This document shows, piece by piece, positions 19,521 through 31,361 of a DNA stretch of 64,000 nt. Below the pieces are notes generated by a model. The model was not told the DNA's origin, ran no database searches, and saw only the letters and a list, made by a program, of their open reading frames with translations. Made by a program: the position numbers and the translations under genes. The number at the start of each line of letters is the position of its first letter. Positions within the stretch are counted from its first letter, which is position 1. This stretch comes from Phymatolithon calcareum (taxonomy: Eukaryota > Rhodophyta > Florideophyceae > Hapalidiales): NCBI GenBank assembly GCA_977006965.1, contig OZ345380.1:248001-312000 (forward strand), written 5' to 3'.

Positions 19521-20080
19521 AAGTGTCACCCACTCAGAGCCAATCAGACTATCTCTTAATTTTTCAAACGGTCATGAAAGCACGAGACTCTCTTCCAAAC
19601 GGAGTCACTTTAATTGTTGTAGGTCCAACCGGTCGCCGCTAAGAACCCATTTAGCAACTGGCGTCGCGACTGCTTTCCATCTCCGTGCGCCGCAAGCACT
19701 TGTGTGTACATGTCGGGACCACGGTCGCGTAATGGTGAACGCGGTATTGGTTCCAAGCTGCAGCGTTTTTGTAGTTGTTTCACAATTGCCTCCAATGGCA
19801 CAGGCAACTGTAGTAATGTGAAGTAAGCTGTTGCGAACTACGTTTGGTCAGTATTTGGAGGTTTAACTGCTGTTTACGCCATCCTTGCGGTTCTCTGGTC
19901 ATTTGCGCATCTTGGTATTGTGCCACAACGCTTTCATTTCCGACATCGTTCGCCCGAGATGCGGGGAACATACGAGCTTATTGTGCAGCATGTAGCGGCA
20001 GCACAGCTTATTCCTGCTACGCAGTTCGCATATATGTTCTCACTGGCCGTCTTGCGCAGTCCACAACTCGCTGTTAAAAT
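19521..20080. other. No supported gene
   Basis: Only short frames under 80 residues without motifs. It lies just left of the B repeat unit. Confidence 0.4.
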
Positions 20081-20272
20081 CAAGAAGGTCTCTTCAGTGT
20101 CCTTGGTGCTTAACGTTAGCGTTTCTCGACGTACTTATCAGGCTCAATATCCCAGGCGTTGGCGATTCTATGGTCTGCCACTTCTAAATATAAATGACGG
20201 GCAGCTGGAGGAATTGTCAGCTACGCAGATGCCCATAGCTGTCCCAAGGAATACATAGAAAGGCAACATTCT

Positions 20273-20701
20273 TTGTTGAGAGCATGTAGTCATCCTTCAG
20301 GACTGCTGTTGTATATATTCGTGGCATTATTCCGTTTCCCCCGCATAACTCGTCCTCGGGACACTCGCGTCAAATATTTATTGGGGCAGCTTCGCCGCAT
20401 CGCAATGTGTTGGTCAACGTCGTTAGTACAATATGTCTACAGCGTGTTCCGGGTTCCAACAACAAAGCTGTCGTTGTTCTATGTACAAACTTTCATTGAG
20501 AAACGAAATCCACGCTCCCAGTTTCCTATTCCGCGGTTTCGCATGGAGATGAGAGTGAAAACCAAATACGTTGTTCATTTCAAAAAATATCTGAGCCAAA
20601 TTGCCGCAACCAACACATGCTTTCTGTCACTCAAGGCATTCCTCTCTCTCGCGCTACACATCCCGCATACCCTTGCGGATAACCCTCTGCGCCGTCTTTA
20701 A
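20273..20701 (+). CDS. Hypothetical ORF (142 aa) in the anonymous part of unit B
   Basis: A plus-strand frame of 142 residues. The homologous DNA in C (about 33310-33650, resuming at 39027) does not keep the frame and is interrupted by LINE-A. No domain is seen. The sequence is rich in Leu and Arg with a hydrophobic N-terminus. Lack of frame conservation in the sister copy argues against it being a gene. Confidence 0.2.
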   Translation: MLRACSHPSGLLLYIFVALFRFPRITRPRDTRVKYLLGQLRRIAMCWSTSLVQYVYSVFRVPTTKLSLFYVQTFIEKRNPRSQFPIPRFRMEMRVKTKYVVHFKKYLSQIAATNTCFLSLKAFLSLALHIPHTLADNPLRRL

Positions 20702-20713
20702 AACGTGCAATGT

Positions 20714-21038
20714 AAAGCGCGCGGCTCCACCTGTGGTATAGTGGTAAAACTGCCTCCGCGCACCTGTGCGCATATTTCGGTATGATACAGGCAGGAATGT
20801 TGAGGTCGCCGGTTCGAGTCCTGTCACAAGCAAGAATTGAATTAACGTTCCGCAAAGGGCACACGGATGTCGCCGTGGAGTGGTGTGCAGCAGTACTAGC
20901 GCGAAGCAGATACGCGAGTACCAGGAATGGATCCATATCAGGAGCATTTAGAGGACCCCTAGATGTTGAATAATGTACACTTTGTGTAATTCGAATAACC
21001 TGCAATAAACAAACAAACAAACAAACAAAGCGCGCGGC
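20714..21038 (+). mobile_element. tRNA-derived SINE with (CAAA)n tail and 12-bp TSD
   Basis: AAAGCGCGCGGC at 20714-20725 and 21027-21038 flanks 301 bp. The head has an A box (TGGTATAGTGG) and a B box (GGTTCGAGTCC) about 75 bases apart. The tail is AATAAACAAACAAACAAAC. The matching position in C (about 39093) reads AAAAAGCGCGGCGTCGG with no insertion. The longer A-to-B distance suggests a diverged tRNA head. Confidence 0.85.
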
Positions 21039-21102
21039 GTCGGACACGCTTCTGATGAACACGAACAGACTCAAGCAATCTAGCTGTCTCCTGCACAGAG
21101 CT

Positions 21103-22097
21103 CTAATAACCTACGAGCGCGGAATCAATCTCGTCCAGAAGCGCGGCGTGCGAGGTGGAAAACTTACGAGCAAATATCTCACCACTTCTCATCAGGCCCT
21201 GATGTAGCTCGGGACCCTGCGACCCATCAAGAAACGCGGGACGGGCAAAGGCAGCGGTAGCATTGCTCCACACTATGTGACGGAGAGCGTCCCATGCGAC
21301 TGGAAATCGGGGAGAGGATAGTGCGAGCAAGGTAGAAAACAGTGCTCGTCGGATGCACGCGAATTTGCGAGAAGCGCGAGAAGGCGACGTGCGTTCGCGG
21401 AGTCCACGGCGTGGGCCGCAAAATCGGCAGAGAGAATTACCCAGCCCTCGGCTTTTTTGAGGGGCAGGGCCTCGGGATGTGCAGCCGGGTGCGTTACATT
21501 GACATTCGCGAGATCGCCGCCGATGCCCCATAGCGCCGGGTCTATGTGCAGGGTGGCAAAGCGGCGCTCGAAGAACCAGCTCTCCGGACGCGTGGATTTT
21601 TGTGGCTGAAAGAAATTCAATCCCTTCAGGGCCAGCTCTGACAGCAGTGCGCGTAACGACGATGCGGATACGAGGGGATAGTCAGATGCGGAAACGTTGA
21701 TGATGAACGACCACGGCACTGCTGAGCGTTCAGCAAGAAGCGTGGAGATCGCGTCCAAGGTGGCTAAGAGCATTGACACGCCGGCGTATGCGACCGGATG
21801 TGACGGGACGATGCGAATGTGATGCGGGTACTTGGCGAGTAGTGTTTTCGCAAGTGAATCGCGATGCGCGTGTGGAATTTTCGCGTCGAAATGAACGGCG
21901 CACACATTGCAAGAATGCCAAACCGCATCGAGCAAGCGTGGTATCTGTGACACGGAGGTCACTAATGCCTGAATGGAAAGCGCGAGGCGGACATGTCGCC
22001 CACATCGCGGGTATCGCAGAGCAAGCACTGCGATCAGCGTCAGGAACAATGCGAAAAAGAAGTAGTACCGCCGCTCCAAGCCTGTGGCAGCGGGCAC
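21103..22097 (-). pseudogene. GT14 (core-2/I-branching or xylosyltransferase-like) glycosyltransferase, copy B, one frameshift
   Basis: The product would be a type II Golgi glycosyltransferase that transfers GlcNAc or xylose. Evidence: an N-terminal hydrophobic anchor (residues 12-28), AVHFDAK (67-73), FIINVSASDYPLV (131-143), the strongest family signature, LNFFQP (160-165), DPALW (186-190) and GWVILSADF (218-226). After residue 252 the frame is lost. The correct continuation (FSTLLALSSPRFPVAWDAL..., to the stop at 21103) is in another frame. Copy C reads EHYFPTLLALSS at the same place, so a single base is missing near 21337 here. An assembly error would also explain it. Fragments recur at 39130-40990 and 49588-49990. 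Confidence 0.7.
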
Positions 22098-22577
22098 GAA
22101 CGCGCACTAAGGGTCGCCACCGCATTTCTGTGCGCGGCGCCTTGCCTGATGTGCATGGGTTTTCGCAGTGTGAGCACAGGGCGCATGTGCACAAAAGATG
22201 TGACCATGGGACCGAGGCCGGCGAGAGTCAGACCAGGCCGCAAACGTGATATGTGAGTGGATGTACTCTTCCCAGGTTGCTGAGAATTCGATTTAGCTGT
22301 CGTGCATGATATCCACGTCAATATCTCGCAGCATGAGCCGAATAGCCGAAACGATGGGAGATAAGGGATACGTTACTTGGTACAAGTATAGGAAAGCATT
22401 TGATAGCTGTGCCGAGCCTGTTGCCAACGACGTGCAGCTACTTCCGCCGTTCAGAAGCACTCGGAATATCGTCCGCGGAGTGCGACTTTTATCGAGCGCG
22501 CACCACCGTCATGGTGACAATTTCGGTCGCGGGGCGTTGCCGGAATGGCAGATCGTTTGTCAGCTTGTTGAAAACGC

Positions 22578-22799
22578 TCGCGCCACAAGAAGAAGAAGAA
22601 AGGTAGATTTTTATTTAAAAGTTACCAAGGCATCTGCTGACGCTCGGGGAAACTTTCCTAAGGCCAAGGGGTTTTGGCTAGATTCTGTCCTGAAGGGGTT
22701 TTCTTTTCTTGCTGGTGTAACACGACTCAGTGGACTACAAACGCCCACCTCTGGTCTCCTTCGGGACCTCGAGGGGGAAAGTTTCGCGCCACAAGAAGA
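22578..22799 (-). mobile_element. TTC-tailed short retroelement, copy 2, 16-bp TSD
   Basis: TCGCGCCACAAGAAGA at 22578-22593 and 22784-22799 flanks a 190-bp minus-strand insertion. Read on that strand it ends GCGTCAGCAGATGCCTTGG ... AATAAAAATCTACCTTTC, then TTC units shared with the duplication. It matches copies at 14838 and 47194. Segment A (about 3520) has the uninterrupted site GCGCCACGAGCAGG. Confidence 0.85.
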
Positions 22800-23337
22800 T
22801 ATCGGACGCAAAACCATGTTTTGAGGCGGATAAAACAGATAGGGAGATGAGACCAGTGAGGAGTACGGCGAGCGAGGAAAATGCATGGAAAGCATTCTAA
22901 GAGATGAGAAAGGTTGATTTGACCGTGGTCTCGATATTGATCGCCTCCGTTTTCCAGCGCATTCTCGTGTTTTGAAACCACAATCGAACCGACTGGTCGT
23001 TTGAGCCTCTTGGAAGGGAATGCAAATCGAGCATGCAAGCAAAGGCAGACATGGAATGGATAAGAACATTGGCGGATGCATGTGAATGAGATCTGGGACT
23101 GGTGGGCGTCTTCAAAAATCTACCTCTGTGATTAGGTGTATCGCGCGGGGTGAGGCCGAGTGCACACCGCCACAATAATAGGAGCGGTAGTCATGGCGCG
23201 CCAGTGCACGATTTATCGGCAGCGGTAGCGGCTACTGCCGAACTGGAGGAGACTCGTTGACACCAAGCAGCTAAGCGAAAGAGGAAGAGCTGTTCATGGC
23301 GGCGATTGTTGGAGCACCGCTTTCCTTCGGTATCGCC

Positions 23338-24597
23338 GCACCGCCGCACTTCATGGACACATTTGCCGAGATGATCCAGAAGGCACCCCGGCATATGTCA
23401 AAGTACCCCGCGATCCTGTTTGCCGACGACGTCCAACTGCAAGCGATAAACTCCGACGGAATGCAATGGCTCCTCGATACAGCGACACGATGGGCCAGGG
23501 AGAACGGTATGACGTGGAACACGAAGAAGGGAAAAAGCGAAGTCCTTATCTACCCCGGTTTATTCAAGCGAAAATTCCAGCTAGCAGGGGCCGAACTCCA
23601 TGAAACAAGACGGCTGGAATACCTAGGTACGACCGTTGACAACAAGGGTGTCACCGAACTCGCCACGTTGAAACGAATCTCAAAAGCGAAGGGAATTATC
23701 CTGGGTCTCCGAGATATTGGAATGAATGCCAAGGGACTACACACAATGAAGAACATAACGATCTACAAGACCCTCGTGCAATGTCGATGGGAGTACGCCT
23801 TGCACCTCACCCCGTGGACGAGATCTGTCCAAGTTCAAATCAACCAGGCCGAAGGTTTGTTCTATTCCGTCATACTAGGACGCTTTGCACTCCGTCTCCA
23901 AAACCGAATGAGGTCGCTCTGCAAAATCACACCCCCGGAAATCAGAAGGACACAGCTGGGCGAAGATTTTGCTGCGCGACTACTGAAGGAAAAACTTGAA
24001 ATCGAGAAAAAGCCAAATTACGAAGGCAAAGCCGAAGACCTTCGCTACGCAGAAAGGAATATTTCCTACATGAAACGTCACGATCTGTTCAGCGAGCAGA
24101 TCGACCGGGCGGAACAAGGGAAGGTGACGCCCAAGGAAGAGAAACTGCGTCTTAGCGAAGCCTGGGGCCGAACAGAGGAAGGATTGAAACGAAAAATCCC
24201 GGTGGACAGTAAAGAGCGCGCCACCCCGACTGTGTTAATCAAATCGCGAAAGCACAGCATGTTGGCAGCGAAATGGTACTTCGGACGCTTCCCTCCACGG
24301 AAACCCTCTTCCTATGTGGAACAATTCGGCGAGGTTGCTGAGAAGAGCCTTGAGACTCTGCAGCGCAATCTCACACGACCGCAACTCAACGGAGAGATTG
24401 AGGGCGAGACAATGCAGGCGATGGACAGACTATTAGAATTAGAGAAAATAATGACGGAAGAAATGATAGTGTGATGCGATATTTTTAGACAATGCGAAAG
24501 TAGCACATGGGAAGCTGCTCTTGTGTCGGCGACTCTGGCGTTGAGGGCTTCGAAAATAAAAACTTACAATTCCCCTCCCCCCCCCGCACCGCCGCAC
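23338..24597 (+). mobile_element. LINE-C, longest open copy, 12-bp TSD and poly(C) tail
   Basis: GCACCGCCGCAC at 23338-23349 and 24586-24597 flanks 1236 bp, and the duplication could be two bases longer. The insertion splits the conserved MAAIAGAPLAFGIAA frame of the anonymous unit, which resumes after it. The tail is AATTCCCCTCCCCCCCCC. The 5' truncation lies just before the RT catalytic box. This copy defines the family because its frame is intact. Confidence 0.95.
23353..24474 (+). CDS. LINE-C reverse transcriptase, C-terminal part (partial, open)
   Basis: About 373 residues. Near the N-terminus, AILFADDVQLQA is the catalytic FADD box of non-LTR reverse transcriptases, followed by NTKKGKSEVL and LEYLGTTVD (motifs D and E). 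Downstream is a long C-terminal domain with no Cys-rich knuckle and no RNase H: WEYALHLTPWT, then a charged helical region, then LAAKWYFGRFPPRKPSSYVE and a terminal EEMIV. The fingers part of the RT and the endonuclease are missing through 5' truncation. The family is related to LINE-A by the shared GRFP domain. The upstream ATG at 23296 belongs to the host sequence, not to the element. Confidence 0.85.
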   Translation: MDTFAEMIQKAPRHMSKYPAILFADDVQLQAINSDGMQWLLDTATRWARENGMTWNTKKGKSEVLIYPGLFKRKFQLAGAELHETRRLEYLGTTVDNKGVTELATLKRISKAKGIILGLRDIGMNAKGLHTMKNITIYKTLVQCRWEYALHLTPWTRSVQVQINQAEGLFYSVILGRFALRLQNRMRSLCKITPPEIRRTQLGEDFAARLLKEKLEIEKKPNYEGKAEDLRYAERNISYMKRHDLFSEQIDRAEQGKVTPKEEKLRLSEAWGRTEEGLKRKIPVDSKERATPTVLIKSRKHSMLAAKWYFGRFPPRKPSSYVEQFGEVAEKSLETLQRNLTRPQLNGEIEGETMQAMDRLLELEKIMTEEMIV

Positions 24598-25500
24598 GCT
24601 GCTGTCCGTTTGGGAGATGTTGGTTCGGTCAGAATGTCTTTGTGCATCGGCTCGCATGCACGGTCCGCGTCATCTGCGACTATGGCGGAGGCCGAACGCG
24701 TCGCTCATGAAGCACAGGCTTGACGTAGTACGACGGATACGATTAGTGCAACGTCAGAAGGAATCGATGGTAACACTCACCCAATAGCGCGATTATGCGG
24801 CAGTTCCTTAGTCTTTTTCCACGGAATCTGTGTATTTCACAGTGGAAATAGTTTGAAGTTGGTACGCATGCGCTGCCCAAAGCGACAGGAAATACAGAAC
24901 TGCAAGTTTGAGGGTCGTGGAGGCAGCTTCTGGAAGACTCCATCTGCACTGGATAGGCGCATGCCGCCCGTGCCTGCTTGTAGGAATGATGTCGAGTTAT
25001 GCATGCGTCACACTGTAATTCAGGAGTTGGTTGGATGGCGCTCCGTGCTTTGGTGGGAATGAACTCGATCGATGGTCCGCTTCGCGGGTACAGTACTTAA
25101 ATTGGGTTGGCGGTGAAGGTGAAGTTGTGGACTCACTTTGCCTGGGGCAAGCTTGAAAATAGTACGGCAATGTTTTTGATTTCTCACCGTCCCGCTTGAG
25201 TGACATAAAGTCCAAGAACAGTATTTCACGCATGGCCGTTGTTGTATACCGACGATGGTCCGCACTCCAAGTTGTTGCAAAGTACTACCACACGCATTCT
25301 CACAACCCAATAGTGAGTATATCAACGATCTTCGCGGATACACTTTCTCCAGTAAAAAAACCCGCACAGACGATTTTACTGGCAGGGGTGCTCTTTATTG
25401 TGCTTTCTCGACACACATAACGGCGCGACTACAACCGCGATCATTGCAATATATGATTTCTCCAACATTACCAGTGCACGTGGGTTAAGACGTTCCACAA
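24598..25500. repeat. Continuation of the anonymous unit in segment B, no supported gene
   Basis: Aligns with 4125-5050 (A), 43800-44935 (C) and 52720-53640 (D). The remainder of the MAAIAGAP frame is readable to about 24723. After that only short unshared frames occur. Confidence 0.6.
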
Positions 25501-26477
25501 CAAATACGTTATTGGGATTCCCGCATCCCGAAGATCTGATATTTTGACTGCCGGCATCTTATTCAATCGATATTATTGACACGTGTAGGTTATCGCCTGT
25601 AACTTAAGGGAACGGCCATGAAAAGTAATCATGAGGGACGTCACAAGGGAGGGACCGAAATCATGCCCGCGAGACTACCGTGTAGTTTCGAATCATGGCC
25701 ATTCCCGAAAGTTGAGGGCAATAACCGGCTTATCAGACCTGTTATGAGGTTCATACAGGGAGCAGACTTCCCCTTTTCGTTTCGGCGGGCGGGGTGACAT
25801 GGGATAGGTCAACCCGGTCGGAATGAAATTTTGGAGAATAATTTGGCCATTTATTACCCAAAGTGATGACGTTTCGGGACGTTTTGGGCCGTTTCAGATT
25901 CCTTCTGGAGCTCGTCGGAGTATAATCGGTTCAGCGGGCCTTCAAAACCGGGTGATAACTGACAATGTATGCTTCGAGGATTGTCTGCACGACTGTATTT
26001 CTACAGGTGGAAGGCATTCAAAGTCTGGATGATGTTCTCGACTATTCTCATCCCACGTCGCTATTGATTTAATCTCACTTATCTCCTTCATCTCCACATT
26101 CGTCTTCTCCATATTTGCCCTCTGCTCTCTCTCCCGATTCCCTCTTCTCTCCTCACTAAGTACTCTTTGTATCCATTTGGGAATATCGCTGATGGGGATG
26201 TCAGCATCATTGTCGCTACGCCCATTCACACCCCACAAAAGCGATGTCAGTGCAATTGCGATTTCGACAAACGCCAAAACAATCACGACGTCTGCCAGCT
26301 CCTTCGTCGCGTTGAAAGTCTCTTCGTCCATTTTGTCCCACGTCTGTGCAACATCAGCACGTACAGCCGCAAGCAACGGGAGAGTTGAACCGTGCTCCAT
26401 CATAGTAAGAAATGAACGCAGAAAACCAGCATTTTCATTTTCCTTGTGGATTGCCTCCTTGTCATCACCAAGTATAG

Positions 26478-26947
26478 GCGGGTGGGGGAATTGTAGGTTT
26501 TTATTTTAGAAGCCCTCAACGCCGGCGCACGCCGACACCAGAGCAGCTTCGCATTGACTACAGCATATCGCCTCCATCATCACACCATCATCTCCTCTTG
26601 CATCTCACTTTCTAGCATCATTAGTTTGTCCATCATTTGTTTCACTTCCTCTTCTGTTCCCTCATTCATCTTGGGTTGCGTTAGGTTGCGTTGGAGGGTT
26701 TCCAACAGCATCGCTGCTAGTTCGACATAGCTTTCGATATATGCTGACGGATTTCGCGGAGGGAAGCGGCCGAAAAACGATTTGACTGCCCAAAGTCTGT
26801 GTTTTTTCGACTTAATTTGGAATACGGGGTTTAGATTCTCGTTCATATCCACGGCGATTTTGCGTTTTTTGGCCTTCTCCGTCTCGCTCCATGCGCAATA
26901 GGATCGCAGTTTCTCATCCTTTTGTGTGACCTTTCAATCCACGGCCC
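26478..26947 (-). mobile_element. LINE-C 3' fragment inside the membrane-protein pseudogene
   Basis: The C tail reads GGGTGGGGG on the plus strand (26480-26488). The coding part runs from a diverged VTQKDEKLR stretch through KKRKIAVDMNENLNPVFQI and AVKSFFGRFPPRNPSAYIE to EEMMV. Only the last 90 residues are in one clean frame. About 20 bases of the gene around the insertion site are missing, and no duplication is visible. Confidence 0.8.
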
Positions 26948-27807
26948 TCTTCTTAGCTGGCATTTCAGAGCCTCTTCGTCCCTGTCATCTTTATTATTGC
27001 CGAGTCGTAGTTGTTCCAGTATTCTCTGTTGTGACATCAGTTGATCCGAGCTTTCCCTCGCCATGATAAAGCTCTCCGAATGCTTTCAGAAACTCATGTT
27101 AACCTCAAAATCTGAGCACGATTGTGAACTCACGGGCTCTGTGTTTTCCCTTGTTGCCAGCTACTGCATTACAATTCGGTTCTCGAAAATGCTATTAGGA
27201 TGAAAAACATACCAATAACTCATGAGATCCTTCCTGCGCAGCGTAGCGAGCATAAGGTTGGGTGTGGTCAGGGAATAAAGAAGTCCCCGTCCGACAAAAA
27301 ATCCCCATCACTCCAACGCTTAGCGCTGTATTTCCTTCACTTGCTCTACTTGCCGAATCTGCACTGACTGATGACGCAATCCACCACCATCGTTGTCGCC
27401 ATCCGACAAGCGCAATCGAGATCACTGTTGTCGCCACGAGATACGGCATCTCCGGAATAATGCCCGAACCGTGACCCGAAGCCGAGAATGGGATCCATTT
27501 AACGCGACAGTTGCTCGCCGACCTGATCGTGTAATACAAATCAAATAGGATTTCCATGAACCCTATTACCAACACATAAGGTGCCACAAATTGTAGCCAC
27601 TGCAGTCGAAAAGTCAGCGCCCGACGTAACTGCACGAACGATAGAACCTCTGAAACAATTGCTACCAGCACTTCTGCCGCCTCAAGACCTAACCGAATGC
27701 TCAACTTGCGGAAAGAGATTCGACATGGATCTACAGACTCCATCACAAGGGTGCCTTGCATGGCAGCGAGAAGTATGGACATAAAAACGAGAAGGGTGGG
27801 CCAGCTT

Positions 27808-28258
27808 TAGACTCAGAAGTTGAAATCGACCGATTCACCGGATCAGCGTGGTCCTCCCACGTTGGACCGAACGGTTCTTTGTTTTGAACTGATAAACTAC
27901 CACTCGTATCTGTTAAGGTCTACTAGAGCCGTAAGGATTCGGAATTGTTCCATCAGCTTCTAGAAATCCCGCAGTAAAAGAAAGAAGAAAGAACTGATAA
28001 ACTGATACCTTTATTTTCACTACCTGAGCGTGTAGACTTGGTATTTATACTCTTCGGGTGGGCAAACTCCATCTTTGTGGGTTTCCCTATCAGGGTTACA
28101 CTACACATTACGCGGATTGCTACAGTAGTGTTCACACAATGCTTCAAGTTCTGTGTTCGCGGTAGACTGTACTCCCAGTTACAGGCAATGGTATTCAATA
28201 TGGTACCATCCCGTTCAGGAGAAATGTGCCTTGAGCCAGATAACCGCATGGGTCTACA
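27808..28258 (-). repeat. 3' LTR of the Ty3 element, with a nested short insertion
   Basis: Matches 32592-32937, except for an extra 105 bp made by the GAAA-tailed insertion at 27899-27990. On the element strand the LTR begins TGTAGACCC and ends GAGTCTA. Confidence 0.85.
27886..28003 (+). mobile_element. GAAA-tailed short retroelement in the LTR, 13-bp TSD
   Basis: GAACTGATAAACT at 27886-27898 and 27991-28003 flanks 92 bp ending ATCCCGCAGTAAAAG, then GAAA/GAAGAAA units. The sequence matches, in reverse, the left end of the longer insertion at 42868 (ACTCGTATCTGTTAA ... ATCCCGCAATAAAAGAAAG). It is absent from the other LTR. Confidence 0.85.
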
Positions 28259-28340
28259 GTGCTCCAAGATGTGTGTTACACTCACATCATTCAAGTTCCA
28301 AAGCGGTTAAGGCGTTCTTTGCGATTTTATTCTTCGATTG

Positions 28341-28900
28341 TCAAAAATATTCCTCCAACTTGTCAAGTACTTCTTCGTGCAGATCTTGTAGTGGCTGCCA
28401 CGTCCAATCTTGTTTGTCGGAAAGGCCAGACCAATCAACCAGCACAAAAGTTCTATCCTCCTCTTCATCGATGTCTAGGAACTTTTCTACTACCTCATAT
28501 TTCGCCTCCGAATGTTGAATGTGTTGAAGAAGGGCGCCGAATAGTTTGGCTCCATCCAACATCGACCGATACAGCATCATCCTAGAGGCATGCACGCGTT
28601 CGGTTTTCTTGTCCAAGATTCCAGTCAGGTCGTATACCAGCTCGCTTACGACGCCAGTAACTTGTCGCGGTCCTCTCTACCTGACCATCATTTTATGTCC
28701 CTTTTTTGAGCATTTCGAATGACAACGAAATCTGCGACTTTAATAACGTGCTCCAGTACATTAGTCTTCTTATTGTGGCGCCGAATATGCTTGTGCTGAT
28801 TCTTAGACACGTTTTCTGACGCTGCCTTATGCATATTGTCAATACTTGTTTGTGAATCTTGCGTTATCCACACTTTTCGACGTTGCAGACGGGAATTCAA
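28341..28900 (-). pseudogene. Ty3 integrase C-terminus: GPY/F-like module and chromodomain
   Basis: In 28688-28900, FVVIRNAQKRDIK leads, across a frame break, to RGPRQVTGVVSELVYDL and VHASRM, the layout of a GPY/F module. In 28341-28616, KYEVVEKFLDIDEEEDRTF, then LVDWSGLSDKQDWTWQPL is a good chromodomain match (aromatic-cage W and the W-x-P motif). Chromodomains direct such elements to histone-marked chromatin. The gene is in at least two frames. Confidence 0.7.
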
Positions 28901-29104
28901 TAGACGGCCTTATCATTAATCGTGAAGGTTTCAGCCCTGTCATTACCTTAACTGGGCTTCGATACGACACGTCATCGTTTTTCCCGAGCCTTTTCAAAGG
29001 AGCCTCATTCAGTGCTTACATAACAACTCCAATTACCAGCGGCCAGTCTTGTGGCCCTAGCTTCCGTTCGGGCTGTAGTGCACGACACGCAGCCATTATG
29101 TTTG

Positions 29105-29359
29105 TCATGCAGGATTACACAGGCAGTGAATGCAATGTTTGACAAATTCCTTGCAATCATCGCTCATTGTATTCCAATGAAACTTTTCCTCAACAGCATT
29201 TTGACTCGTCTCAGCACCCCTGTGTCCTGCATATCCACAGTGTTTCAGCACCACCAGCTTCACTTGCAGGTCCACAGGATCATCTGGAACCCACATATGC
29301 CCGCTGATATAGTAACAGTCATTTCTACCTTTGTAGCATTCCTCCAGCATCTTTGGCAC
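29105..29359 (-). pseudogene. Ty3 integrase zinc-binding domain
   Basis: HCGYAGHRGAETSQNAV, then WNTMSDDCKEFVKHCIHC fits the H-H-C-C zinc finger of retroviral-type integrases. The catalytic core should follow, but only about 200 bases separate it from the GPY/F module at 28900, and these are full of stops. Most of the DDE core is deleted. Confidence 0.7.
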
Positions 29360-29442
29360 AAGCTTCTCCTGCTCCGCTAATACAGTCTGTTCCGAAGGCC
29401 AATCAAAGTCGTCATCGTCAGCTCATTGTACGATATTATTCT

Positions 29443-30880
29443 TCATGAGAGCACAGGACACACTTCGTGCCCTTCGATTGCCCCGGTATCCACTACCATC
29501 TTGTCATTATATCCGCCATCACGTTTTTCTCCCCAAGGATTTGATCGATTGTGTACATAAACCGAGACAAAAATTGAGCCCAGCATTGCACTTTTGTCAC
29601 AATATGCCTCCCGAGTGCTGGCTCCAGCGCCAAGAGATCGTACACGAACAGCAATTTTTCTGTGGTCTGAGAATACATGAATGTCATTTTCGTCTGTCAG
29701 CATGTAATCCATCTTGAAGAATACTTGGTATATGGAGTACTCTTCCTTCTCAAACGTGCTCCACTTCGACTGTGTGTCTGTTAGAGCTCCACAAAGGAAC
29801 GCCAGTGGACTGTGTACCTGTTCTAACGGGGGCTTGTCAAGTTCACTTTCGTCCCAGTGCTCATCCGAAGCATCCGTGTTAATGCAAATGACTTTGGTAC
29901 TGTCCCTGTGGGAAAGACTTACTGTTGACCGCAACTGCTCTTGAATGCTCTCATAGATCTCGTCATGTCTATCGTTACATCCAAGCGCGTTGAGCATAAA
30001 ACCTTGAATGGCTCTTTTCTTCCGAGATCCAGCTTTTTCATAAGTATCTTCCAATATCCCACGAAACGGTGCGATCTTTTGGGCAAAATCAGGTATAGAT
30101 GTAGCCATCCACTGTAGGCAGTGTACGTATTGGCACAGCTCCGCTGCATTGATGGGCGCATGTGCGTTCAGTAGCCCACTTAAGCGTTGTGGGTCGCACC
30201 GAATACCGTCCGAATCGATGAGCCGCGCACACCAACGGACGCTCTTCGTGAACAGTACTGACTTTAGGGCAGAGATCTTGAGGCGCGCGTTTCACATATA
30301 ATGAAGAACTGCTCCAAATTATCAAGCAATCCTTCTTTCGTCTTATTGTGAAGTAGGAAATCATCCAACCATGCGAGTAAAAGATCCCGAATAGTTTCGA
30401 AACATGGCTCAACTTTTCACTGAAAGTTCTCGCCACTGTTTGTAGCTCCTTGCAAAGAACTCGTCGGGCTAAACGTGCCCGTAAGAGTCATGAAACTGTG
30501 CAGTTCCTGGCTCTCCTCTGCCAGAGGAAGCTGCCAATAGCCACTGCAGAAATTAATCGTTGCGAAGCATTTGCTCCCGGCAACGTTCATTAATTCGCTT
30601 TCAATGTATGGCATGGGCCAATCAATCGGTACTGTACACGCATTGATCCTTCGCAGATCAAATGGTAGTCTAAAAAAGTAGACGGTGCTTTTGGCACAAG
30701 CAAAAGAGCAGCAGCCCAAGCTGCGTTAGAATTTGATCGAATAAAATCGTATTCCACCAGCTTTCCAGAGTACTGTGACATAAACCCCATCTGCCCTGGA
30801 GTGTACCTCCGCGCTTTCGCCCTACGCGGGACTCTGCCTGGTTTCAAAATCACCACCACAGGTGCAACATCTGCTATCGG
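29443..30880 (-). pseudogene. Ty3 reverse transcriptase and RNase H (several frames)
   Basis: RT pieces: DFIRSNSNAAWAAALLLVPK (30590-30859), DLRRINACTVPIDWPMP, ATINFCSGYWQLPL (30417-30719) and, in another frame near 30350, a WLDDFLLHN box where YxDD is usual. RNase H: ICINTDASDEHW, AFLCGALTDTQSKWSTFEKEEYSI and DIHVFSDHRKI (29443-30108). The frame changes between pieces, so the protein is not made intact. Confidence 0.8.
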
Positions 30881-31361
30881 ATCGTGCCTAAAGCGAATTT
30901 GGAACGCGTCACGGTATTTACTTAGTCACCCATCTAGGCGCTCCTTTCGGGCCTCGCTGATTCCATTCATAACGGCAGAAGAGACCAACTTGTTAAGTGC
31001 ATTATCGACTTCTTCCTCTGTGTCTTCACCTAAATTGATCCAATTGTCTTCGTCCAACAGATCTGATCCATTAATTTCGCTACGCGCACGATCGGCGTGA
31101 AAATCACCTCAGTTCAATGTCCTTTCCACTGAACCCGGCTTATAATTACTTCCGTCCATTAATTCAGTCGCATCGACTTCGGTGCCTAACCTTTCGCACG
31201 CGAAGTCGACTATCACTCTGATGTCCAATCCAAGCGGCCTGCAATAGCGGCTCTTCTATGAGCGGCTTTTCCATGGCCTCTGTTGTCACATCCCAGTTCA
31301 AATTTCGGATTTTCATTGACTTCCCATAGCGTATCTGTAGCTCAGTTGTCAAAGTCGCAAC

